14,726 nt of DNA from an uncultured Caryophanales bacterium (GCA_937885165.1 CAKZZJ010000056.1:1-14726), one strand, 5' to 3'; numbered from the stretch's first letter, positions 1 to 7,001 are shown. Notes: a model not told the origin generated them from the letters alone. Numbers and translations are program-made.

Positions 1-5
1 ATTAA

Positions 6-1787
6 TTAATTTTCAATTATATCTTGTAAATTCTTTTTTTCTTCTTTAGATAAATTATTTATATAAAATGAAAATTGTTCATAATTTTCTTGTTTTAATA
101 GTTCTAAAGTGTTCCTAAAAATATTAACTTCATTTCCTTTTTGTAAATTTGGATAAAAAATTATACTATCTATTTCTTTATAATTAAAATTTTTTGAAGA
201 AAAAATTTTATTATTTTTTTCATTATTTTCAGATATTGCTTTTTTTTCTATAACTTCCAAATTATATATCATTTTTATTTTTTTATTTTTTATTTTATTA
301 CTCTTTATTTGATCTTGCTCTAATTCTTCATTATCATTATCGTTTTCATCTAAGTTTTCATCGGCTATTTTTTCTTTTGAATTTGTTAATGTTAATTTCT
401 CATCTATATTTATTTCATTCTTTTTAATTCTTTTTAAAACGCTATTGCAATTTGAAATTACTTTAGGAATATCATTTATTATATTTATTCTAAGATTTTT
501 ATTACCTAAAATAGAGCATAGACTTAATAGATAAATTTTACTTTCATATAAAGTCAGATGGTATTTATATAAAGCTATATAAGAAGAAAGTTGTATTAAT
601 TCATTTATATTTAATATTTCCGATATTATATTTGAATAATGAATAAATGTGCATATCATTAAATTTATTAATGATAAATTTAATACTTGTGAATCAAATC
701 CGGGTTTTGATTTATCTGTTAAACCTTTTTTATTTTCTAAATTAATATCTTGGAATCTTTCTTTTGCAAAAGAAATTATATTTAATATTATATTATTAGG
801 TATTATTGCAGAAAATGTTAACCAGATTTGAATTATAATAGTACATAAATAAGGGCTTTCTTTGGAGAAAGTATTAGTAAAACTTTTTTTGTATAATTTA
901 AATAAATATTTGGAATACTCTTCATTTTTTTCAATAACTGAATTGCTATATATTACATATAAATTTATTAAACAAAAAAAATTTTTTGTAATACCTTTAT
1001 TCTTTCTCATTATTTGGCCTAAATCAGGAAGTAAATTTATTGCTAGATTTGGTAAATATTTCAAAGTTTTAATTATAACAATCATAATATCAACTAAATC
1101 ATCATCAAAATCAATTTTATTAGGGGTTTTCATATATTTCATTAAAGGCTCTAAGTATTTTTCAATTTCATTATATTTATTGAGTATTAATTTTTCATTT
1201 TTTAAAATTTTATGTAAAACGGAAAAACATTTGGATATGATTAATCTATAATTTGTTTTAACTAATGCTTTTTCTTGTTGCATCATTTCATTGTAATTAC
1301 TTTGAGATATTCTTCGCGGTGTCACACCCATTATTTCCTTTTTTATTCTGATAAATAATTTTTCTAATAATTGTTGTAAATCTTCCAGATCTTCAATAGA
1401 ATATACTATTTCTGATAACATATCAAAAAATATGGGATTGGAACATGTTTCAGTGTAAACTAAAATTTGTTCATAAAATTTTTTACAAAGATAATAAGTA
1501 ATTTCATTTTTGTAATTTTTATCTGTTAATATTTTAGTAACAGCTTCAAAACTTTCATATTGAGCTATATGTTCATTTTCATTGAATATATTATAAAATA
1601 AAAATTCGCAAATATCTTTAAATAAATTTATATCTAATTGCAAATCAATAAAAACTTTAATATATAAAGATAAAAACAGACAAATTCTTTGCTTAACTAT
1701 AGAATTTTTAATAAATTTTTCCATAACATTTTTCAAATTATTTTTGATAAAAGAAAAAATAACTTTATAATAATTATTTTTATTTAC
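6..1787 (-). CDS. C-terminal half of a eukaryotic importin-7/8-like nuclear transport receptor (chimeric segment)
   Basis: Importin-7/8 (yeast Nmd5/Sxm1) family proteins are HEAT-repeat karyopherins that carry ribosomal proteins, histones and other cargo into the nucleus under RanGTP control. About 570-590 residues of such a protein are read here without interruption. Helical HEAT-like repeats fill most of it. Near residues 529-546 of the joint frame is an acidic stretch (ENLDENDNDNEELEQDQ), where importin-7 has its acidic loop. The end (residues about 591-643, with EIDSIIFY, NIFRNTLELL and EEKKNLQDI) resembles the importin-7/8 C-terminal segment ending in EEQRKQLQDI. The N-terminal Ran-binding half is missing. 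GC content is about 12-20% in sampled lines, far below the ribosomal genes. There is no in-frame stop before TAA at 6-8 and no obvious intron. Source: an AT-rich eukaryote, perhaps a gut ciliate or other protist (inference). The 5' boundary is approximate because it is the chimera junction. Assignment is by recalled family patterns. Confidence 0.72.
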   Translation of the reverse strand, partial: VNKNNYYKVIFSFIKNNLKNVMEKFIKNSIVKQRICLFLSLYIKVFIDLQLDINLFKDICEFLFYNIFNENEHIAQYESFEAVTKILTDKNYKNEITYYLCKKFYEQILVYTETCSNPIFFDMLSEIVYSIEDLEDLQQLLEKLFIRIKKEIMGVTPRRISQSNYNEMMQQEKALVKTNYRLIISKCFSVLHKILKNEKLILNKYNEIEKYLEPLMKYMKTPNKIDFDDDLVDIMIVIIKTLKYLPNLAINLLPDLGQIMRKNKGITKNFFCLINLYVIYSNSVIEKNEEYSKYLFKLYKKSFTNTFSKESPYLCTIIIQIWLTFSAIIPNNIILNIISFAKERFQDINLENKKGLTDKSKPGFDSQVLNLSLINLMICTFIHYSNIISEILNINELIQLSSYIALYKYHLTLYESKIYLLSLCSILGNKNLRINIINDIPKVISNCNSVLKRIKKNEINIDEKLTLTNSKEKIADENLDENDNDNEELEQDQIKSNKIKNKKIKMIYNLEVIEKKAISENNEKNNKIFSSKNFNYKEIDSIIFYPNLQKGNEVNIFRNTLELLKQENYEQFSFYINNLSKEEKKNLQDIIEN

Positions 1788-1790
1788 TTT
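1724..1790. other. Probable assembly chimera junction (bacterial rlmB / eukaryotic importin)
   Basis: RlmB-like sequence is recognisable up to the SKK of residues 51-53 (1788-1796). Importin-like HEAT sequence is recognisable from about residue 75 (1724 downward). Between them is low-complexity A/T-rich sequence of the kind two AT-rich genomes could share as k-mers. The two halves happen to be in the same frame, a one-in-three event. The exact breakpoint cannot be fixed by eye. Confidence 0.7.
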
Positions 1791-1946
1791 TTTAGATATT
1801 ATTTTATATTCATAACCACTTTTATCATATAGATAAGTTAATGAATTATCTTTTTGATATTCAGTTTCACAAATATAAAGTTCTTTTATAGGACTTTTAG
1901 CTCTTAAAGCCTCATAAAGCGCGTTTTTGCCATATATTTTAATCAT
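1788..1946 (-). CDS. rlmB: 5' fragment of 23S rRNA (guanosine-2'-O-)methyltransferase RlmB/TrmH-family
   Basis: RlmB methylates a 2'-hydroxyl in the peptidyl transferase region of 23S rRNA. Only its N-terminal L30e-like substrate-binding domain is seen: IYGKNALYEALRA at residues 4-16, then SPIKELYI and a G-x-x-x-hydrophobic-SKK pattern at 44-53, as in the family opening GKNAVxEAL. The ATG at 1944-1946 has AAGGAAGG a few bases upstream, so this start is convincing. The next expected motif (HQG) and the whole SPOUT methyltransferase domain with its knot motifs are absent, because the frame runs on into eukaryotic importin sequence. The true gene presumably continues in the bacterium but is lost here. 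It lies downstream of rplQ behind a terminator-like hairpin. The family assignment rests on about 53 residues; another TrmH-family 2'-O-methyltransferase is possible. Confidence 0.68.
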
Positions 1947-1966
1947 TTTTCATCCTTCCTTAAAGG

Positions 1967-1987
1967 AAAAGAGCACAATTAGTGCCC
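1967..1987 (-). terminator. Terminator-like hairpin after rplQ
   Basis: Just after the rplQ stop (TAG, with a second TAG in tandem) the transcript can form a 6-bp stem, GGGCAC (1982-1987) with GUGCUC (1971-1976) including one G-U pair, around a 5-base loop. UUUU (1967-1970) follows, then CC and UUU. The position fits the end of the ribosomal operon. The stem is short and the U-tract broken, so termination is probably partial, and some readthrough into rlmB is likely. Confidence 0.55.
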
Positions 1988-1989
1988 TA

Positions 1990-2346
1990 CTATACCCAAG
2001 AAATTATTGCTAAAGGCGCAGAGTCTCCTCTACGGAAGCCTGTTTTAATAACTCTAGTATAGCCACCATTTCTATCAGCGTATTTAGGTGCTATTTCTGA
2101 AAATAGTTTTTGGATAGCGTACTTGCCCTCTTCATCTTTTTCAAATCTAATAAAAGATGCTGCCTGACGGCGTGAAGCTAAAGTATTAGCCTTACCTAAA
2201 GTAACCATTTTGTCTGCTAGCCTTTTAAGTTCCTTTGCCTTAGCAACTGTAGTTTCAATTTGACCATTTAAAATTAAATCAGTAACTAAGTCACGAAGTA
2301 ATGCTTTTCTTTGGTCTGAACTACGACGTAATCTACTATATGCCAT
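1990..2346 (-). CDS. rplQ: 50S ribosomal protein L17
   Basis: L17 is a large-subunit protein near the peptide exit tunnel. The 118-residue product has the usual bacterial length and the hallmark RSSDQRKALLRDLVTDLI at residues 8-25, followed by the helix with TTVAKAKELKRLADKMVTLGK. It ends in the family's typical VIKTGFRRGDSAPLAIISWV region. The ATG at 2344-2346 has GGAGAAAG upstream. It starts 18 bases after the rpoA stop and is the last gene of the cluster, as in most Firmicutes. It ends with tandem TAG codons immediately followed by a hairpin. Confidence 0.97.
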   Translation of the reverse strand: MAYSRLRRSSDQRKALLRDLVTDLILNGQIETTVAKAKELKRLADKMVTLGKANTLASRRQAASFIRFEKDEEGKYAIQKLFSEIAPKYADRNGGYTRVIKTGFRRGDSAPLAIISWV

Positions 2347-2364
2347 GATACTTTCTCCTTTAGA

Positions 2365-3348
2365 CTAATTTTTCTTAAAGCCTAAACCGTAGGCTTCTAA
2401 TTTTTCCTTAATTTCCTTTAATGATTTTCTACCAAGGTTACGAACTTTAATCATTTCTTCTTCAGTCTTTTCTGTTAATTCACCAATAGTTTTGATATTA
2501 GCTCTCATCAAACAGTTAAATGATCTTACTGATAATACCAATTCTTCAATCTTCATATCAAGAACATGATTTTCTTCATCTTTTACAGTTTCAACCATAA
2601 AGTCAGGGATAGTTTCGCTTTCACCTAATTCCTGAATTACTAAGAAGTGCTCTATCATCATCTTAGATGCGATAGCCAAAGCTTCTTTAGGTGAAATGGA
2701 ACCATTTGTAGTAACTTCAATTTCAAGTTTATCAAATGAAGCTACATTTACGCCTTCAACACGAACCTTTTCTACGTTAAAAGCTACATTAACAATTGGA
2801 GTATAAATTGAATCAATTGCAATTTCTCCAACTCTTCTTTCAAAATCTTTGTTAGCTTGTTTGCTGAATTCTTTATTTGCAACTGAACTAACATAGCCAA
2901 CGCCACGTCTTACTGTAAGGAACATATGTAATCTTCCTCCGGCCGCAACTGTAGCGATATGCTGGTTAGGATTAACTACTTCAATTTCGTTATTGTGTAT
3001 GATATCACCTGCTGTTACTTCGCCTTCTTCAGCATCAATTTCAACTTGTGATTCATATCTTGGATCATCTGAATCTACTTTTAAAACTACACGTTTTAAA
3101 TTTAAGATGATAGTAATAACATCCTCAACAACTCCATCAACATTTTGGAATTCATGTTCAGCACCATCAATCTTAACATTAACAAATGCACATCCTGGCA
3201 AAGATGACAATAATGTTCTTCTTAAAGCATTACCTAAAGTAATACCAAAGCCTCTTTCAAGTGGTGATATAACAAATCTTCCATAATTTTCTTGTGGAAT
3301 TGATTCTTCTTCGTATGCTTGTGGTTTTTCAAATTTTAAATCTTTCAT
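2365..3348 (-). CDS. rpoA: DNA-directed RNA polymerase subunit alpha
   Basis: Alpha dimerises to scaffold assembly of beta and beta-prime, and its C-terminal domain contacts UP elements and activators. At 327 residues it is full length. The N-terminal domain shows the dimerisation and assembly block GRFVISPLERGFGITLGNALRRTLLSSLPG in residues 23-52. The C-terminal domain has VRSFNCL, containing the counterpart of the UP-element-binding arginine (E. coli R265), and the helix-hairpin-helix NLGRKSLKEIKEKL. The start ATG has a perfect AGGAGG 7 bases upstream. It is preceded by the longest intercistronic gap in the operon (68 bases), which holds a hairpin that could influence its expression. rplQ follows 18 bases later. 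Confidence 0.98.
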   Translation of the reverse strand: MKDLKFEKPQAYEEESIPQENYGRFVISPLERGFGITLGNALRRTLLSSLPGCAFVNVKIDGAEHEFQNVDGVVEDVITIILNLKRVVLKVDSDDPRYESQVEIDAEEGEVTAGDIIHNNEIEVVNPNQHIATVAAGGRLHMFLTVRRGVGYVSSVANKEFSKQANKDFERRVGEIAIDSIYTPIVNVAFNVEKVRVEGVNVASFDKLEIEVTTNGSISPKEALAIASKMMIEHFLVIQELGESETIPDFMVETVKDEENHVLDMKIEELVLSVRSFNCLMRANIKTIGELTEKTEEEMIKVRNLGRKSLKEIKEKLEAYGLGFKKN

Positions 3349-3366
3349 TAATGGTCCTCCTATTTG

Positions 3367-3406
3367 AAATTAATAAAATTTATATTAAATTTTCATATAT
3401 TAATTT
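3367..3406 (-). other. A/T-only imperfect hairpin in the rpsK-rpoA gap
   Basis: Two nested inverted repeats lie in the spacer. The inner pair is AAAATTTA (3375-3382) and TAAATTTT (3386-3393) around a 3-base loop. The outer pair is AAATTAAT (3367-3374) and ATTAATTT (3399-3406), with CATAT (3394-3398) bulged. Together they make up to 16 A-U pairs. No U-tract follows on the minus strand, so it is not a standard terminator. A processing or mRNA stability site is possible; so is chance in AT-rich DNA. Confidence 0.4.
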
Positions 3407-3416
3407 TAGCCAAATA

Positions 3417-3800
3417 CTATCCACGAGGACGTTTTGGTGGACGACAACCATTATGTGGAACAGGTGTAACGTCGGTAATTGCTGTAATTTCAAGACCAGC
3501 TACGTTTAATGAACGGATTGCAGCTTCTCTACCTTGACCAGGTCCTTTAACTTCAACTTCAACCTTCATAACGCCTTGATCAACAGCTAATTTTGCTGCA
3601 GCTTCAGCTGTCATTTGAGCAGCAAATGGAGTTGACTTACGGCTACCTTTGAAACCAAGTGCACCAGCACTGCTCCAAGCAATAACGTTACCATCTGGAT
3701 CTGTAATTGTTACAATTGTATTGTTGAATGTTGAATGAATATGTGCAACACCAACAGGTACATTTCTTTTAACTTTACGTTTTTGTACTTTACGTGCCAT
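3417..3800 (-). CDS. rpsK: 30S ribosomal protein S11
   Basis: S11 sits on the 30S platform, contacts helix 45 of 16S rRNA and helps form the mRNA exit region. The 127-residue protein has the family signature HIHSTFNNTIVTITDPDGN in the first third, the SSAGALGFKGSRKSTPFAAQ block in the middle, and the conserved end VTPVPHNGCRPPKRPRG. The ATG at 3798-3800 has AGGAGG upstream at ideal spacing. It follows rpsM by 12 bases, as expected for the alpha-operon order S13-S11-alpha-L17. S4, part of this operon in E. coli, is absent here, as is usual in Firmicutes. Confidence 0.98.
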   Translation of the reverse strand: MARKVQKRKVKRNVPVGVAHIHSTFNNTIVTITDPDGNVIAWSSAGALGFKGSRKSTPFAAQMTAEAAAKLAVDQGVMKVEVEVKGPGQGREAAIRSLNVAGLEITAITDVTPVPHNGCRPPKRPRG

Positions 3801-3812
3801 AATTTCCTCCTA

Positions 3813-4178
3813 TTATTTCTTATGATTTGCTACAGTATGTCTTGGTCCCTTACGAGTACGTGAATTGTTTCTTGTATTTTGTCCACGAACAGGTAGGCCC
3901 TTACGATGACGGATACCTCTATAACAACCAATTTCCATTAATCTCTTTATATTTAGGTTTACTTCTCTTCTTAAGTCACCCTCAACTCTGTATTTAGCAA
4001 CTTCGCTTCTTATACGGCCAAGTTCATCTTCAGTTAAGTTTTTAACTCTAGTATCTTCAGAAACTGAAGCATCCTTTAATATTTTCTTTGCAGTTGACTC
4101 ACCAATACCATAAATATATGTAAGTGATACAACAACTCGTTTTTCATTAGGAATATCTACTCCTGATATACGTGCCAT
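3813..4178 (-). CDS. rpsM: 30S ribosomal protein S13
   Basis: S13 lies in the 30S head, contacts the P-site tRNA through its C-terminal tail and forms bridges to the large subunit. The 121-residue product opens with ARISGVDIPNEKRVVVSLTY, has the helix-turn-helix-like YGIGESTAKKIL, and keeps the conserved GIRHRKGLPVRGQNTRNNSR segment and a basic C-terminal tail ending in ANHKK. Length and motifs are normal. The ATG at 4176-4178 is preceded by AGGATTGGTG, a weaker ribosome binding site than those of its neighbours. It lies 23 bases after rpmJ. Confidence 0.98.
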   Translation of the reverse strand: MARISGVDIPNEKRVVVSLTYIYGIGESTAKKILKDASVSEDTRVKNLTEDELGRIRSEVAKYRVEGDLRREVNLNIKRLMEIGCYRGIRHRKGLPVRGQNTRNNSRTRKGPRHTVANHKK

Positions 4179-4201
4179 ATTTCTACTTGCACCAATCCTT
4201 T

Positions 4202-4315
4202 CTAGCCTTGTCTTTGCTTATGCTTAGGGTTTTCACAAATAACCATAACACGGCCTTTGCGCTTAATCACCTTGCATTTATCGCATATTGGTTTTACTGA
4301 TGGTCTTACTTTCAT
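4202..4315 (-). CDS. rpmJ: 50S ribosomal protein L36 (zinc type)
   Basis: This 37-codon gene encodes L36, the smallest large-subunit protein, which helps organise 23S rRNA helices near the L7/L12 stalk base. It begins MKVRPSVKPICDKCKVIKRK and ends PKHKQRQG before TAG. The zinc ligands of the C+ form are visible: Cys11, Cys14, Cys27 and His32. The ATG at 4313-4315 follows a GGAGGT site. It sits in the standard Firmicute position between infA (16-base gap) and rpsM. No zinc-independent paralogue is seen in the window. Confidence 0.97.
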   Translation of the reverse strand: MKVRPSVKPICDKCKVIKRKGRVMVICENPKHKQRQG

Positions 4316-4331
4316 TTTAATACCTCCAATA

Positions 4332-4553
4332 TTATTTTGTTCTATAAATAATTCTTCCACGTGTTAAATCATAAGTTGAAATCTCAACTCTCACTTTATC
4401 ACCTGTTAAAATGCGTATACTGTTCATACGGATTTTACCAGAAACGTGGGCAGTGATTTTGTGACCATTTGTTAATGTTACAATAAAACGAGTATTTGGT
4501 AATACTTCATCAACTACTCCATCAAATTCGATAACATCGTCTTTTTTTGCCAT
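4332..4553 (-). CDS. infA: Translation initiation factor IF-1
   Basis: IF-1 is a single OB-fold protein that occupies the 30S A site during initiation and assists IF-2 and IF-3. The 73-residue product has the family's core NGHKITAHVSGKIRMNSIRI and the ending YDLTRGRIIYRTK. The length is standard. The ATG at 4551-4553 lies 3 bases after the adk stop, and its GGAG ribosome binding site is inside the last adk codons, so translation of the two may be coupled. In many Firmicutes a map gene separates adk and infA; here it does not. Confidence 0.98.
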   Translation of the reverse strand: MAKKDDVIEFDGVVDEVLPNTRFIVTLTNGHKITAHVSGKIRMNSIRILTGDKVRVEISTYDLTRGRIIYRTK

Positions 4554-4556
4554 TAA

Positions 4557-5210
4557 TTAATCCTCCAATTTACTAAGGATATCCTTGATATCCCCAAAAA
4601 CTTCATCTAATGGTTGGTCACCATTAATACTTTTTAGTATACCTTTATTTTGGTAGTATTCAATAAGTGGGGCTGTGTTTTCTTCGTATACGAACAGTCT
4701 ATTTTTAAATGTGTCTTCTTTATCATCACTTCTGTGAAGTAATTTTCCACTACATTTATCACAAAGATCAGCCCTCTTAGGTGGGTTAAATGTCAAATTG
4801 TAAGTTTCACCACAATTTGAACAAACTCTTCTACCAACAATACGTTTAATTAATATATCATCTGGTACATCAACATTCAAAACACAATCAAGTTTTAAAT
4901 TATGTTTAACTAAAAACTCATCCAAAGCTTCAGCCTGTGCTTCATTTCTTGGGAAGCCATCTAATAAAAATGAATGTTTACAATCATCTTTTAATAATCT
5001 TTCTTCTACTAAACCGATTGTAATCTCATCTGGTACTAAATTGCCCTTATCAATATATGATTTGGCAATAACACCAAGCTCAGTTTTATCATTTATTGCT
5101 TCCCTAAAAATCGCGCCAGTTGATATATGCGGAATGTGATAGTAAGAGTCAATCATGCTAGCTTGAGTACCTTTACCGGCACCAGGCTTACCAACGATTA
5201 ATAATTTCAC
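4557..5210 (-). CDS. adk: Adenylate kinase (zinc-lid type)
   Basis: Adk interconverts AMP, ATP and ADP in the cytosol and sets the adenylate balance. The 217-residue protein has the P-loop GKPGAGKGTQ at residues 7-16, the AMP-binding STG at 30-32 and DGFPR at 84-88. It has a long LID domain whose four cysteines, Cys130, Cys133, Cys150 and Cys153, form a structural zinc site typical of Gram-positive enzymes. Catalytic arginines are present around RR128 and in the HRSDD...FKNRL region. The ATG at 5208-5210 has an AGGA-type site upstream. It is placed directly after secY (12-base gap), the usual Firmicute arrangement. Confidence 0.98.
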   Translation of the reverse strand: MKLLIVGKPGAGKGTQASMIDSYYHIPHISTGAIFREAINDKTELGVIAKSYIDKGNLVPDEITIGLVEERLLKDDCKHSFLLDGFPRNEAQAEALDEFLVKHNLKLDCVLNVDVPDDILIKRIVGRRVCSNCGETYNLTFNPPKRADLCDKCSGKLLHRSDDKEDTFKNRLFVYEENTAPLIEYYQNKGILKSINGDQPLDEVFGDIKDILSKLED

Positions 5211-5222
5211 TATCTTTTCCTC

Positions 5223-6545
5223 CTAGCCCAAGAAACCATTATAATTTTCGGTTTCAGAAGCAGTTTCAATTTGTCTAAATGTTTCAATTGCAACACCAAC
5301 AATGATGATAAGTGATGTACCACCGATTGTGATTGATGAAGACTCAGTTGATGAGAATCCAAAAGCAAGTGAAACGATGATTGGTACTAGTGCAAGTAAT
5401 GCTAAATAGATTGCACCTAATGTAGTAACTCTGAATAATATTTCTGATAATCTAATCTTAGTATCTTCTCCTGGTCTATATCCCGGTATGAAAGCACCAT
5501 TTTTTTCAAGATTGTCTGCTATCTTATCAGGGTCAATCTGTAAGAATGAATAGAAATATGAGAAAAATATTATCATTATTACATATAGTGTGCCACCAAT
5601 TGGTTGCTTATTTGAGAATACTTGATCAATCCAGTATGCAGCTGTTGATGTTGATGTAGAAAGTCCCATAACACCGACAATTGTAAGTGGGATTGATAAT
5701 ATTGTTGAAGCAAAGATAACTGGAATAACACTAGCACTATTTAATTTAATTGGAATATCAGAGCCTTGTTGTTGAGGCAAGTTTGCTTGTCTATTAGCAT
5801 ATTGAACAGGAACTTTTCTTACTGCACCTTCAAAGAATACTACTGCTACAATCATTGCTACGTATAAAACGATAATCAATATGTAGAAGAATAGATTCAA
5901 TCCAGTGAAGTTATCACCTAGATATTTACTATAAAGTGTAGTAAACATCGTCGGAATTGAAGAAATAATACCTGCAGAAATGATCATAGATGAGCCATTT
6001 CCAATACCATGGCGAGTAATTAAATCGGCAAGCCACATAGTAAATGCAGAGCCTGCAGTTATAATTACAGCCATGTAAATAAACATAAGCCAATATAAAT
6101 TCTTATACTGTAAAACAGATGAAGATAAAATATTTTCTGGTTTTGAACCTAAGCTGAATATTATTACTAAAGCTTGGATTAAAGCAACAACTACTGTTAA
6201 ATATCTTGTCGCTCTGTTTAATTTTTCTTTTCCGTTTTCGCCCTGTTCAGACCATTCCTTCATCTTTGGAATAACCATTTGTAACATTTGAATTACAATT
6301 GATGAAGTGATGTAAGGTGATATACCTAAAGCTAAAATTGAAAAATTAGATAAGCCTCCACCTGAAAAAGCATTAAGTACAGTTAAGAAGTCATTACCAC
6401 TGATTATACCTCTAATATTTACTGTATCAATTAGTGGAATAGGAATATAAGTTCCAGCTTTAAATACTAATAATAAAGCAAAGGTAATTAATAATCTAAG
6501 TACAATCTCACGATTACTAAAAATCTTTTTGACTTTATTTAACAA
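5223..6545 (-). CDS. secY: Protein translocase channel subunit SecY (TTG start)
   Basis: SecY is the membrane pore of the Sec translocon, through which SecA or the ribosome pushes unfolded proteins. The 440-residue protein shows about ten hydrophobic segments. It has the N-terminal YIPIP motif, the plug-region stretch NAFSGGGLSNFSILALGISPYI, the cytosolic loop RKVPVQYANRQ and the loop GYRPGEDT, both of which contact SecA and ribosomes. The best start is TTG at 6543-6545. It is preceded by AGGTGAT, which matches the anti-Shine-Dalgarno well, and no Met codon follows until far into the protein. The site lies inside the last rplO codons and the genes are 1 base apart, suggesting translational coupling. 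Confidence 0.97.
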   Translation of the reverse strand: MLNKVKKIFSNREIVLRLLITFALLLVFKAGTYIPIPLIDTVNIRGIISGNDFLTVLNAFSGGGLSNFSILALGISPYITSSIVIQMLQMVIPKMKEWSEQGENGKEKLNRATRYLTVVVALIQALVIIFSLGSKPENILSSSVLQYKNLYWLMFIYMAVIITAGSAFTMWLADLITRHGIGNGSSMIISAGIISSIPTMFTTLYSKYLGDNFTGLNLFFYILIIVLYVAMIVAVVFFEGAVRKVPVQYANRQANLPQQQGSDIPIKLNSASVIPVIFASTILSIPLTIVGVMGLSTSTSTAAYWIDQVFSNKQPIGGTLYVIMIIFFSYFYSFLQIDPDKIADNLEKNGAFIPGYRPGEDTKIRLSEILFRVTTLGAIYLALLALVPIIVSLAFGFSSTESSSITIGGTSLIIIVGVAIETFRQIETASETENYNGFLG

Positions 6546-6561
6546 TTTAAATCACCTCAAC
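6543..6561 (-). promoter_or_regulatory. Ribosome binding site and TTG start of secY within rplO end
   Basis: Read on the minus strand, the run is GAGGTGATT, the rplO TAA, one A, then TTG. The strong Shine-Dalgarno match at good spacing decides for TTG as the secY start. It also means ribosomes finishing rplO must cover the secY initiation site. Confidence 0.75.
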
Positions 6562-6984
6562 TGAGCCGCCAGCTTTTTCAATAGCATCTTTAGCAGATTG
6601 AGAGAACTTGTTGGCCTTAACAGTTAACTTTTTAGTTAATTCTCCATTGCCTAAAATCTTAACGCCATGTGTTGCTTCTTTGAAGAAGCCTTTTGATATT
6701 AATGCAGCTTCATCAACAACTGCGCCATCATCAAATAAGTTTAATCTTTCAACATTAATTACTTCATATTCAACTCTGAAGTGATTGTTGAATCCTCTTT
6801 TTGGTAAACGTTGGAATAAAGGTAATTGTCCACCTTCGAATCCTGGACGAACACCGCCGCCTGAACGAGAATTTTGACCTTTAGTACCTTTTCCTGCAGT
6901 TTTACCAAGTCCACTACCAATTCCTCTGCCAAGACGTTTCTTAGAATGTCTAGCACCTTCAACTGGTTTTAATTGATCTAACAT
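6547..6984 (-). CDS. rplO: 50S ribosomal protein L15
   Basis: L15 is a late-assembling large-subunit protein whose extended N-terminal arm threads through 23S rRNA. The 145-residue product has the glycine- and lysine-rich arm (RLGRGIGSGLGKTAGKGTKG, residues about 18-37), then SRSGGGVRPGFEGGQLPLFQ and RLPKRGF, all canonical. The C-terminal globular domain ends KAGGSVEVI, also typical. The ATG at 6982-6984 has AGGAGG upstream. It lies between rpmD (17-base gap) and secY (1-base gap), the standard spc order. Confidence 0.98.
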   Translation of the reverse strand: MLDQLKPVEGARHSKKRLGRGIGSGLGKTAGKGTKGQNSRSGGGVRPGFEGGQLPLFQRLPKRGFNNHFRVEYEVINVERLNLFDDGAVVDEAALISKGFFKEATHGVKILGNGELTKKLTVKANKFSQSAKDAIEKAGGSVEVI

Positions 6985-7001
6985 AATCTAGGTACCTCCT
7001 T

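Noticed and set aside
649..1251. Open frames on the plus strand within 649-831 and 862-1251
   Set aside because: They are antisense to the importin frame, low in complexity, have no ribosome binding sites and resemble no family.
6..1946. A genuine new RlmB-importin fusion protein in a bacterium
   Set aside because: The halves differ in GC and domain of life, the enzyme's catalytic domain is missing, and the contig shows another library artefact at its other end. A misjoin explains all of this more simply.
3349..3416. A promoter for rpoA in the 68-base gap (TTGGCT followed by TAATAT-like bases)
   Set aside because: In sequence this rich in A and T such matches arise by chance; the -35 match is poor and the spacing is not ideal. 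I cannot support it.
2993..3509. Plus-strand open frames opposite rpoA and rpsK
   Set aside because: They are shadows of strongly conserved minus-strand genes; their compositions are unnatural (Ser/Thr runs) and they match nothing.
6759..6962. Second minus-strand frame inside rplO
   Set aside because: It is a frame-shifted shadow of L15, whose own frame is fully canonical.
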